Shown piece by piece: positions 1 through 10,088 of a stretch of DNA of 64,000 bases. Source of the stretch: Ananas comosus (lineage: Eukaryota > Streptophyta > Magnoliopsida > Poales > Bromeliaceae). The translations under genes and the position numbers were made by a program. Under the pieces are notes generated by a model that made no database searches, had not been told where the DNA came from, and saw only the letters and a program-made list of their open reading frames with translations. The stretch is taken from positions 10,361,642 to 10,425,641 of the forward strand of contig NC_033641.1 in NCBI RefSeq assembly GCF_001540865.1. The letters run 5' to 3'. Numbering within the stretch: the stretch's first letter is position 1; the number at the start of each line of letters is the position of its first letter.

Positions 1-636
1 CCAAATAAATAAACAAATAAATAGATAATAAATCAAGGTTAATCACCGAAAATTAGTGAAAAAAGAACAGTTAATTTCACTAGAAATTATTATCCAACAA
101 TGGTAGAACAAGTACCCGACATTAGGGCTTCTTCTAGATTCCGAGCTTCGTATCTTCGTGGGAAGGCGTATTTCGCAGTTTCCGCCACCAAATCCCCCAA
201 AACTGCTACCAAAAAATATATATATATAAAATAAAAATGTATAGAAACTCCTGAGCTTTATTATATTACAGTTAAAATTTTTGTTAGCTATTAATTGACA
301 AAAAAAATGCATGAATCACTAATTAATTTAACGAAAATTTCAATTTAGTCAACTAAAATAACTCGAATTAATTAGAAAATTTGAGAAAATGCCCATTTAT
401 TTGAAACTATATTATATTTGAGGGGTCTCTGTTCAACTCATATATTAAAAAAAAAAAAAAACAATTCAAATTCGATCTGAGGAGATAATCACCAGGGCAA
501 TCGATGTATCGACTAAAAAATGATCTAATCATCGGACTAAACTCGCCGGAGACCTCCGTGGTGACTCGGCGATCGGAGATTGGGCGATGAACGAAGGGAG
601 CCGAGGGATCGAGCACGGTTTCCACACGAGCGCCAT
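1..636 (-). CDS. SOUL haem-binding family protein, plastid (5' part only, runs off the left edge)
   Basis: An internal exon at complement(116..205) is flanked by an AG acceptor and a GT donor. It encodes about 29 residues that include LVAETAKYAFPRRYEARNLE and EEALMS. This closely matches the conserved start of the plant SOUL haem-binding protein At3g10130 as I remember it (…ETVKYVFPKRFEPRNLEEALMS…). The first exon is less sure. An ATG at 634-636 in good context (GGAAATGGCG) opens a Ser/Pro/Arg-rich stretch resembling a plastid transit peptide (MALVWKPCSIPRLPSF…), which would end near 548 at a weak donor; another small exon may be missing. The acceptor phase needs one base from the preceding exon. 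The SOUL domain proper (haem/tetrapyrrole binding) would lie left of base 1. The internal exon is fairly certain by similarity, the start is inference. Confidence 0.55.
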
Positions 637-1832
637 TTCCGGTTTCCTCCACCACGCGTTCACCACACAGGGAGAGAGAGCATGGTGCGGCCGCGCGGGG
701 ACGATAATTTTTCTTTTTTTTTTTTTTTTTTTTTGGTCCTGTAATTTCCGAAAATCATGAAAAATTATTTTCTGAAAAAAATATAAATATTTTCTCTATA
801 ATTTTTTAAATTTTTTTAAAAAAATTAAATAAAAAAATCAAATAAAATCTTTAGAATTGTTATTTTTTCTAAAACCAAACAAACGAATAAATATTTTTTC
901 ACTCAAAAAAATTACTTTTTTAAACAAAATTTCCCAAAAAGCCAAAGAAAAAAAAAAAGAGCATTATGCGTGCAACCTTAATTTTCAAACAAATAGAGTA
1001 CATAAGAAAAAGAAAAAAAAATACATACATTTTAAGATATTTATAGAAATGCAGAAATCATTAATATTTATTATTAATAATCTAATAATAAATTTTTTTT
1101 GAAAATTATCTGTAATAAATCTCTTTTACCTGTAAAATTATTTATTTTTGATATATCCTCAGCCATAATAAGAACGGCGACTTTAGTCTTTTTTTTTTTT
1201 TTGAAAAATGCTTTCTATCCATTTTATCATTAAAATTATGAATTAGACTATAAGAATGAGATAATAAACCTCAGTTGAGCCAAAAAAAAAAAGTTTAACA
1301 AAATACTAAGTAGCTATTTTGCCGAGGTGAATTCCTCCCACACAAGTTCTTTAAATACCCGATCTTATCAACTATTAGAAAAGAATCCGCATTAATCTTT
1401 TCAAAAACTGTATCTTTTCTGACCTTACAAATAACTCACCAGCAGACTTAAGCCCTTTTTGTTTATAATATGTGGTTAGCATTTTGTGTGGCATTTTTTT
1501 TTAATGAAAAATCTGGAAAGCATTACTATTTATAAAAAAAAACACACAAACACGCACAATAAAAACCACAAAAAAATGTAAATAAAAAATAAAAAAAAGA
1601 TTTAATTCATTTCGGCCCGAAGCTCGTAGAAAGGTTTTGGGCCTGCAATTGGGCCCGGCCCATTTAAAGGTTTGACCCAATTATACACCGGTAGACCACG
1701 CGAAAGCTTCTGGCCACGAAGTGAGGGAGCTTCATCCTCAATTTCTCATTCCTCTCACCCCCTCTGGTTCTCCAGTCTCCACCCGCTCTTCAATGGCGAT
1801 CGACGGAGCCTAAAACCCTAACCCTAATCCCC
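637..1832. other. Intergenic spacer between divergent genes
   Basis: AT-rich spacer with long A and T runs and no open frame resembling a gene. Its right end (about 1612-1670) carries GGCCCG, TTGGGCC and GGCCCATTT motifs, listed separately. The first ATG of the plus-strand gene follows an 'AAAACCCTAACCCTAA' telobox-like stretch at about 1811-1826, common in the leaders of plant housekeeping and plastid-protein genes. Confidence 0.5.
1612..1670. promoter_or_regulatory. Cluster of TGGGCC/GGCCCA (site II-type) motifs upstream of the At5g03900-like gene
   Basis: Several GGCCC/GGGCC motifs occur within about 60 bases (TTTTGGGCCTG, AATTGGGCCC, GGCCCATTT), roughly 160-220 bases upstream of the ATG at 1833. 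Such site II motifs, often bound by TCP factors, are common in plant promoters of organelle and growth-related genes. The motifs are seen directly; their function is inference. Confidence 0.45.
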
Positions 1833-4800
1833 ATGGCCTCCCTCTCCACCTCCCTCTCAGCTACCTCGCGAAGCATCCACCGCCACCTCCTTTCCACTCC
1901 CCCCTCCAAACCCTCGCTCCTCCTCCTCCGCTCCCCTCGCCATGGCCTCTTCGTCTCCCCTCTCCCCCTCTCCCTCCACTCCGCGAACCCTAAGTTCGCC
2001 GCGGTCCCCGCCATTAGGGCCAGCTTCGACCTGACGGCCGGGGCCAAGCCCGGGACCTCCGTGGAGACCGACAAGCTCCCGTCCCACGTGCGGGAGCGGG
2101 CGATGGAGGCCGTGGACGCGTGTGGCGGGAGGGTCACGATCGGAGACGTTGCGAGCCGCGCGGGGCTCAAGCTCGCCGAGGCCGAGAGAGCTCTCCAGGC
2201 GCTCGCTGCCGATACGGGCGGATTTTTGGAGGTTTTGTTCTATAATCCACTCTTAAAAACTTTCTTAAGTGAATTGTACTATATTTTGCTTCATTTTACG
2301 TTCATGGAGTAAATTAAGTAGGGAAATGAAGTAGAGAATCAACAATAAGCTTTGAGAGTACTGCTTCGTAGATGACTAAGCGTGGTTAGGAATGTATAAT
2401 TTTCGAATCACCTATTTTAAAATATACCCTTTTATGTTTGATTCTGTAGTGTTCTTATCAGCATTAAAACAATCAATTTTAAGTCTTTCCTTGATAGGTG
2501 TCGGAGGAAGGCGACGTTTTATATGTATTCCCGAAGGATTATCGCACTAAGCTTGTTGCAAAATCTTTTAGGATGAAAGTTGAGCCTTTTCTGGACAAAC
2601 TTAAGGTATTACAAAGCACACACAATGCTAGTTTAATGTCTCAAGCAATTCGGCTTTCATCTTTTAAATATCACATTTAATTTGATTGAATCACAACTGT
2701 TCCCACAGGCAGCAGGTGCATATTTGATCAGGGTTTCCTTTGGAACAGCACTTATTGCCTCAATAATTCTTGTGTATACAACAATAATTGTTCTTATTTC
2801 AAGTCAAAGGTATGCTACGGCGTTACTAATTCTATGTTTTCTTTGTAACCATTTCGGTGGTGCTAGTTTATTCTACCAAGAGCAATTACACCTGATAAAG
2901 CAAGTACAACTTCAAGCATTAGAGTGAATTGGTTGCCTTTTTCCAGATTCTGCTCTAAACAACCAACTTTATTTTTGTTGAATGACACCTTTATCTTAAT
3001 TCAGAGTCAGGTGAATGACTGCAGAAGTTAACTTATTTATGTAGAAGTCTTCATTTAATTAAGTTGCATTTAACTCATTAAGCATCCACTCCAGAGACAT
3101 TTCTTTTGATCATTTGGTGTCTGCTGTGTACTTTAAATAGAGATATTTGCTGCATTCTTTTGTTGCTTGCAGTGATAGAGGTTCTTCTGTTAACAGTGAT
3201 GATGATAATCGTGGAAGGCGACGAGGAAGATCTTTTGACTCCAATATCACTGTTTTCATTCGGCCGTCTGATTTATTTTGGTAAAATCCTATTTGATCTT
3301 GTGAAGCATTTTTTACTATTTCATTTGATTCCTACTTTCTTGAATGGGTGATTATCTTGTAGTTTTCTTACATCAATTCTCAGTGTCTGGATGTATATAT
3401 TTTTATCCTAATGTGGCATCCATGGCTGGCATTCTATGTAGGTATTGGGATGTGAACTACTATAGGAGGCGACAGATGAGCACAGATGATGGAATGAACT
3501 TCATTGAATCTGTAATTAAAAAGGGTTTGACTTATTGTTCATTTATATTGTGTCTCATAGGTACCTGTGGCGGCAATGAAACTTATATAAATGCTGCAAC
3601 ATTTTGCAGGTTTTTTCGTTTGTCTTTGGTGATGGGGATCCAAATCAAGGACTGGAAGAAGAGAGGTGGAAGATGGTATTGCTCTTTCATGATTTGTTGG
3701 TTAATATATATATTCAAGTTCACCAACATTTTTTTTATTTTTTATTTTTTTTAGTTACTGTTTTGACATTTAACACTTATAAACAGAGCTATCCAACTTT
3801 TCACCACAAATATCGTAGAATATTTTATTTCTTTCTTTACTAATTTCTGGTTGCTGATGCTTGACTACATTGTGTTAGCAAATGTATCTTATACATCTAT
3901 GAATTTCATATAATACATCCTGGCTAGCTGCAAATCATATGAGCACCTTTCTGCTTATCATTTTGATGCAAAAATCAATTACTTAACTTTCAGTCTCCTC
4001 TCTGTGCAGATTGGGCAGTACATTGCTTCTAATGGTGGCGTTGTTACTGCAGAAGAATTGGCGCCATATCTTGATGTATTGCCTACTGAAAAGACAGAGG
4101 TATATTTATTTATCTTTGATGTCTTCTTGAAAGAATAAAATGTTTGTATATATGCTTTGTTAAGTCCTATGTTAGTTACTATTCCCAACAGTGTGAAAGA
4201 GGTGCCAATACATTAGATAATATGTCGTCATGATTGAGAAAATGGAAGCTATTGTCATCCTTCTTGGCTCTAATCTCTCATCCTGACGCCTTTTGGTTAC
4301 AAGGAATTTAATCTAGAAGTGGCCAATACATAGTTGATGCGTCTTGTTATTACATCTCACCTTCTTAGTTATGTCTATAATGTGGCTAAGATTTGGATGC
4401 TAGTGTTATTTAGTATTGGTGGTACTGGCATTAGCTAAATAAGTATATTAACTTTCCAGATGAAACTTAGGGCTTGTTTGGTTCACTTATTTTAGACTCT
4501 GAAATTAGAATGGGATTCACTGATTTCGAGTTGTTGTTTGTTTTACAGGAATAGGATTTTCATTCCCATTCCATTTTGGAATGGCAATGACCTAATGCAT
4601 TTATGGCCTAATCCGGCTTTGAATTTTGGATTGACCTATTTCAGAGTGGACCACTCAAAGCCTTCTCTCACAAACATCTCTTCCTCTCCCTTCATCACTC
4701 CCCTCTCCCTTAACCCAAAACCCTCTCTCAAAATCCTAGGTGTCCCAAACATTTTTGGATTCTAGTAATGAACCAAACATTTTTGTATGATTTACCATTC

Positions 4801-6864
4801 CATTTTTCATTTAAATGTAATTCAATCTCTTTCCCGTTTCCATTTCAATCATAAACAAACATGCCATTAAATTTTATAAAGTTGCTATATTTACTGTGAT
4901 AATGAAGAGGAAGGATTTTATTTGACCTTTTTCCTCTTTATCTTGTTTAGGTTCCTTAATAGTTTGACTGTTTAAACTATAGAGGCAATACTGCATTTTC
5001 TTTTCTGTCTGATAAGAGCAATTTACCTTTACTTTTTCTAGTATTACTAGCTGGTGGCTGCTGTTGTATCAGCCATTGGTCAGTGCTTAGAGGAGTAGAT
5101 GCAACTAACTGCTGTTATTCTGCACTTACATTAACTAACAGTTTAAGGGTTGTGCCTTGGCTTTTATTAAAGCATTAGTGAAATGCATCCATGTCCTTAA
5201 GTAGCTCATTAAATCTTGTTAGATATGCTGACAGGATGATGAATCATTTATCCTACCTGTGCTCTTGCGATTCGACGGCCATCCAGAAGTTGATGACCAG
5301 GTTTTGTACAATTTCTCTTTCATCTTCTTTTCTCTTTTTTTTTTTTATAGTTGTGTTTTTCTTAGTGGAGAGACTGATCAGTTATTGATTGGTAAAGTGA
5401 TGTTTCATATTCTCTTTATTTCTATCAATTCTTTGATTGCTAATATATTGTTGATTGTCAAGAGATGACTACAGTTTACTTGCTTTCCTGGAATGATTTA
5501 TTGTAATAAATCCTTTTGCCGTTGTCTGGTGACATGGTTGTTATGTTTAAAATTTTCTCCGCACTGAATGTGGGTATATATGTATTTTTTAGGATTCATT
5601 TGATTCAGCCAATGCTTATGAAACTACTCAGCTCCTTTTCCCTGCTAAAAGGATAAACAGTTTGGATATCTCTGTCATGATGTCATTGTCTTCAGCTTAC
5701 ATTTAAGTGGGCAGTGAAGATGTTAAAATTTTAAACCATTTTTGATAACCTTTATTAATTTCATGGCTAATCAAAGTCGTATTTTGTCCAACTTTGAGCA
5801 TCTTTTTTGCATTTCTAAGAACAGCACTGTGTTCGAAGGCACATGTGTGGTTGTTTTTTTTTTTTTGGCAATATGCGTCCACTTTCTTTGCATTTAGATT
5901 TCAAAGAATCAGTATGAAATTATACCAAGCCCTGTTGAATCCTAAATGTGGTGTTTAATCCAAATGAGTCCTTTTGAATCTTTGATTGTCACCTTCTTTT
6001 GCTCCAAGGATTTTGCTTTATAATGTGATTGCTACATTTCTGCAGGGTAACATTCTCTATCAGTTTCCATCACTGCAACGAACTGCTTCAGCCAAAAGGG
6101 TTGGTAGAAAAGAGTATGTTGGTAAAAGGTGGGCCGAGCTAATTAATGGGATTGATAAATATTTTAAGGAGAAGAAGTGGCGGTTCAGGTCAGTATTTTC
6201 AAGTACTTCTTCTTTTGCACTTATCGGGTTAAATAAATACAAGACCTTTTTTTTTTTTTTTTCTTTGTTGATAAATTCAAGATGCTTGACCTTTGAAATG
6301 TTAATGCTGTCCTGAATAATTTCTTAATGGCATAGTGATGTATTAGCACTTACAATTAATGAGAGTATTCTCCATATAAAGCTGGATGGTGGAAATTAGG
6401 ATGTGTAACTTTTTTGTTGGTGTTATAGAATGACTAATTCACATCGGCTAAAGAGATTTCTCTTTGTGAAATTGTTGTTTTATTCTGGTAGATCCTGTTT
6501 ATAAATCTTCTTATTCCCGACGCATTTTCTTGCAGTAAGACAAGTATGTCTGAGAGAGCAATGGTTGTTGGTTTGGGAGCACTCAATCTTTTTGGAGTAG
6601 TTGTTCTGGGAAGCATGTTGAAGTACCAATACTGCACTCCCTTTTCTCACTAATTTCCCATTCTGGTCCCCTTTTTAATTTTGCCACTTGATTTTGACAT
6701 GCAGGGAAATGACATTTACCCCTGGCGGTTTCGTCTCATTTGTTGCTCAGCTATTTCCTCTACTTCAGGTGTTATTCCTAATTTTATTGGTCTTAATTCA
6801 TGATCACACTGGAGATTTGTTTATCTTTTTCTTTTTTGAGTCTCCATCTTTTATAATTATTCAG

Positions 6865-6904
<40 letters not shown>

Positions 6905-7525
6905 ACTGTTCATTTGGTGTAAACAGCCCTTTGACCAACATAGTTTTAGCTGGAAATACATGCGCTATTGCTGTTCTATTCAACGGATGCTCTATTTAGC
7001 TCGTTGTTAACTCAGGATTACCATTTGCAGATATATGCTGCTTCCTTTTTCGCAATCCCTCTCTTCAGATGGTTTCTACTTCTTAGGACAAATGCCGAAA
7101 TCACAAAGAGGAACCAGGCGAGGCTTGAAAGAGCTCGCAAACTTGAGTTGCCAGAGCCATCTCTAAGAAGGAAGGTACTAAAAAAGCTTAAATGCTGCAG
7201 TTAGTCTATTTTGTCTTATGAGATGCTTTAAAAGAGTAGGACCTGTGCAGTCTTGTGTATTGCTCTTTTCATGCGTTAGAACAACAAGAAATGCCGTAAA
7301 TTTAGATTCAGACTGATTCGCGTTTTTGCTCACTTTGCTGCTCTTTTCTTCTTTTCTTTCTTTCTTTGGTTCCTCTTCACCCAGTTGTTGAGTGCTCGAG
7401 ACATGGCACAGCAAAAAGTGATAGGCTCTGAGGAGATTGTCTACAGCACACAGAAGGATATCCTGGATCAAGACTTTGAGGGCAGGGAGTGGGATAAGCG
7501 ATTTAGGGAACTCGAGTCAGAATAA
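1833..7525 (+). CDS. Plastid-targeted membrane protein, At5g03900-like (annotated in Arabidopsis as iron-sulfur cluster biosynthesis family)
   Basis: Thirteen exons join in frame: 1833-2231, 2498-2605, 2709-2809, 3173-3280, 3442-3511, 3610-3675, 4010-4099, 5235-5300, 6046-6188, 6536-6622, 6705-6768, 7031-7174, 7385-7525. They encode about 528 residues, close to the length of the Arabidopsis homologue. Residues 1-60 are a Ser/Leu/Pro-rich transit peptide. A winged-helix-like region follows (RERAMEAVDACGGRVTIGDV), then a hydrophobic segment (AYLIRVSFGTALIASIILVY). The soluble middle part includes VFSFVFGDGDPN and DDESFILPVLLRFDGHPEVD. Two further hydrophobic segments lie near the C terminus (VVGLGALNLFGVVVLGSML; the FVAQLFPLLQIYAASFFAIP region). 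The extreme C terminus is charged. I see no cysteine cluster of an Fe-S scaffold, so the biochemical role implied by the family name is not shown by the sequence. Intron 7 carries a MITE. The exon chain is well supported by phase; the function is poorly known. Confidence 0.9.
4470..4866. mobile_element. Tourist/PIF-Harbinger-like MITE in intron 7 of the At5g03900-like gene
   Basis: The element starts GGGCTTGTTTGGTTC and ends AAACAAACATGCCA; reverse-complemented, the end reads TGGCATGTTTGTTT, an imperfect terminal inverted repeat. It is flanked by TTA on both sides (4467-4469 and 4867-4869), the 3-bp target duplication typical of PIF/Harbinger-derived MITEs. At about 400 bp it has no transposase frame. 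The interior repeats 'ATTCCATTTT/GGAATGG' words typical of such elements. Family assignment is by motif only. Confidence 0.6.
6868..6901. repeat. (CT)n microsatellite in intron 11 of the At5g03900-like gene
   Basis: Uninterrupted CT dinucleotides of about 34 bases lie between exons 11 and 12. They may act as part of a long polypyrimidine stretch but are about 130 bases from the acceptor at 7030. Confidence 0.9.
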
Positions 7526-8339
7526 GGGAATAAACAAACGCCTAACCTGCCAAATTCTGCTGATTGGTATCACTTAGCTGAGGAATTTAACTATAATTAT
7601 CTGTCCTCTTAAGAAAGAGAGGACCCTCAGTCAATTTTGCAATCTGATGCCGCCAATTCGAAGACTTGTGCTTATTCAATATCTACTGCTGCTGTGAAAA
7701 CCACAAGCTGGAAGCTTAAAGAATGACACTTTCACTGTCGCCTGAAGCCACGGAAGCGTAGTTAATGTGATTGTGTACAGGACGGTGTTTACGTTTCTTT
7801 CTATTTTTCATTTCGTCGCGCTGAAGATGTTGTCGCTTGTAACTTCGTAATGTTGAAGTGGTGAATAATATTTAAATCTGTACAGTGAAAGAGTTTATTG
7901 ATGGCTACACCGTTACAATGGAGAAATTCTAAACTCTGTAGTGAGCAGTTGATCTGTAGCTTCTCGGCATCTTTTCGGCAGGTGCATGCTGAACTAAGCT
8001 GTTGTTTGAGTTGTACGCGGCATATTTTTGCCAGTAAGTTGCATTTGGACTTCATATCTGATCCTACTTCCCTGCTCCGCCTTCTTCACTCCTTTTCTAT
8101 CTCTATGGGTTGTTTTCTTTTTGGTTTTGATTATATACTTAACTAATCTTTTGGAACTAATGTTCTGCATTAGCATACCATGATCTGAAAACTGTAATAA
8201 TACTCTAATAAATTTGTATCATCACAAGGCTATTTATGGCACTCTACATACTCGTGCAATTCTAAAGGCACCGTAATAACAGTTAACAAATACGACATTA
8301 CACCTCCCCCTCCCTCAATTTTACATGAACGATCATTAT
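7526..8339. other. 3' region of the At5g03900-like gene and convergent spacer
   Basis: No further coding frame is convincing here. The stretch to about 7900 probably contains the 3' untranslated region of the plus-strand gene. The part just before 8340 is the 3' untranslated region of the convergent ferredoxin gene. Short open frames at 7801-8176 have no recognisable similarity. Confidence 0.5.
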
Positions 8340-8819
8340 TCAGTAGAGCTCGGCTTCCTTGTGGGTGAGGATGACGCAATCGGAGGTGGGATAAGCGACG
8401 CAGGTGAGCACGTAGCCTTTGGCGATCTGCGCCTCGTCGAGGAACGACCCATCCGACTGGTCCACGGATCCCGAGACGACGACCCCCGCGCACGTCGAGC
8501 ACGCCCCGGCGCGGCACGAGTAGGGCAGCACCTCCCACCCCGCCGACTCCGCCGAGTCGATTATGTACGCGTCGTCGGGCGCCTCGAACTCCGCCTCCTC
8601 CCCCCCGGGCCCGATCAGCTTCACTCTGTACGTTGTCGACGCCGCCGTCGCCGCCGCCGCCGCCATCGCCCTGAACCTGCTGCTGCGTCCTCTGGGGATG
8701 CTTCGGATCGAGCTCGGCCACGACGACGACGACGACGACGACGACGATGGCTTCTTTGAGGTGGTGGTGATGGTGCGCGTGATTGTGGGTATGATCGAGA
8801 GCGTTGCTGTAGTCGACAT
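8340..8819 (-). CDS. Plastid [2Fe-2S] ferredoxin, plant type
   Basis: A single intronless frame of 159 residues. Residues 1-51 are a Ser/Thr/Arg-rich transit peptide ending near RSSRFRAMA. The mature part is a plant-type ferredoxin of about 98-108 residues. The cluster ligands are Cys102, Cys107 and Cys110 in the [11 protein letters not shown] motif and Cys140 in YVLTC. The conserved [13 protein letters not shown] loop and the C-terminal THKEAELY are present. It would carry electrons between photosystem I or ferredoxin-NADP reductase and plastid enzymes. The wording CSTCAG, GYVLTC and SDCVI resembles the heterotrophic (root, Fd3-type) isoforms more than leaf Fd1, but I cannot assign the isoform. 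One oddity is [11 protein letters not shown], where most ferredoxins have one residue fewer (AGVELPYSC). A nine-serine run in the transit peptide is encoded by a TCG repeat. Confidence 0.93.
   Translation of the reverse strand: MSTTATLSIIPTITRTITTTSKKPSSSSSSSSSWPSSIRSIPRGRSSRFRAMAAAAATAASTTYRVKLIGPGGEEAEFEAPDDAYIIDSAESAGWEVLPYSCRAGACSTCAGVVVSGSVDQSDGSFLDEAQIAKGYVLTCVAYPTSDCVILTHKEAELY
8720..8746. repeat. (GAC/TCG)n trinucleotide repeat coding a serine run in the ferredoxin transit peptide
   Basis: Perfect GAC repeats on the plus strand read as TCG serine codons on the coding strand (residues about 25-33). Length changes would add or remove serines from the transit peptide without shifting the frame. 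Confidence 0.85.
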
Positions 8820-8836
8820 TGAAGCAATTTTGGGAT

Positions 8837-8858
8837 GAGAGAGAGAGAGAGAGAGAGA
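8837..8858. repeat. (GA)n microsatellite in the ferredoxin 5' leader
   Basis: About 22 bases of GA lie just upstream of the ferredoxin ATG (8819). On the transcript strand this is a CT-rich leader, common in plant plastid-protein genes. Confidence 0.85.
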
Positions 8859-10088
8859 AATGTCGAAGAAGAACGACGGAGAGACTTTTTGGGGGGTTGC
8901 TCCGAGAGAGAGAAAAGAGATAAGAGGCGGGGCAATTTTTATTGGTTCTTGTCGGGTGGTTCGGTGGATACGGGACTCTTGTGATCATTCTATGGTGTTC
9001 GGTGTTTGCGCCAAAACAGAGCAATGATTTGGTCCGTAGAAAAGCCCACCTATTGGGCCCGTATTGTAGGCCCATACGCAAAACTCTAATCTTTAGTGGG
9101 TTCGACCCGTAACTGGCCCATTTACGCTATGCTACAGCCCAAAGCGTACGTCGAGTTCGTTTGTAAAAGATGGGACCCACCTTGAAGCCAGGATCCGGTA
9201 CGGTGGACGCTATCTGTCTCCGAGTCCAAATGGTTTGGATCCCCGGAACCCTGAGCGTATCAAGTCACTACAACCTGGCACGTGGCAACTTCTTGTTGGT
9301 TGTCTTAAGCTGCAAATTCTCTTCGGAGCGTGGAACTCATCCAAAGCCCATTAGTTGTATTATTCTTATTATTATTATTATTATTATTATTATTTTAAAA
9401 TTTTTCAATAATTGAGATGCACATCATTTATCGAAGTCGTACTAATCGATCATACTGAAATCAGACTCTGTTACTGGAAAGCGGGTGTACAGGGGCGTCG
9501 TTCGACCCGTCTTCGTTGTCGGGTTTCGGGTCGTGTTTTGCGAGAGCGAAAGCGAGAGGGTGGGTACCGTACCGGGCGGCGGGGGGGTTTAAGCTAAGCA
9601 CCCGAACCAATCGCATAAACCCCGCAACGATAAGGGCTCTCGCCCAATTTTCCTTTTTTTTTCCCCCTCTCCCCGTCCTTTTCTCCTTCTCCATTTCCCT
9701 TTTTTTTTTCCATCTTTTTCCCCACAACAAATTACTTTTCCTTCGATTCAAGGTCCTCTTCATTATCGCTTTATCCCTTTTCCGATTTTTTTGTTTGTTT
9801 GTATTTGTTATTTAGCTGTGGATTCTTAAGTTTCTTTTGTACTTGCTTGGTAGAAATGTTCTAAACGATGTTCGGTTCTTCATCTTTTGATTTACTTAGG
9901 AATTTTAATTCATTTGTGCTCAACCAAATCATGTAATTTAATCAAGCATTTCTCCTCTTTTTTTTTTTTTGTCACAATGTGTAGGTACTTCTCTTAGATG
10001 GAACTAGAAGCAATTCAACACAGAAATTTCAGCTACTGAGATCTCAGTGTTTTCTTCTTCTTTTTTTTTTTTGGGTAATTCACCAAAA
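8859..10088. promoter_or_regulatory. Divergent promoter region between ferredoxin and FtsZ2
   Basis: The ferredoxin gene reads left and FtsZ2 reads right from this 1.2-kb stretch. GGGCCC and GGCCCA motifs lie at about 9052-9145 (TATTGGGCCCG, TAGGCCCATA, CTGGCCCATT). An (ATT)n microsatellite is at about 9360-9397. A pyrimidine-rich stretch at 9640-9740 looks like the start of the FtsZ2 leader. No other gene is supported. Confidence 0.5.
9360..9397. repeat. (ATT)n microsatellite
   Basis: About twelve perfect ATT units in the spacer between ferredoxin and FtsZ2. Confidence 0.9.

Noticed and set aside
1790..2170. Minus-strand open frame opposite exon 1 of the At5g03900-like gene
   Set aside because: A shadow of a GC-rich coding exon, with no similarity or splice context of its own.
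8230..9081. 283-codon minus-strand frame with a His/Val-rich part
   Set aside because: It overlaps the ferredoxin exon in another frame; its low-complexity parts come from the TCG and GA repeats.
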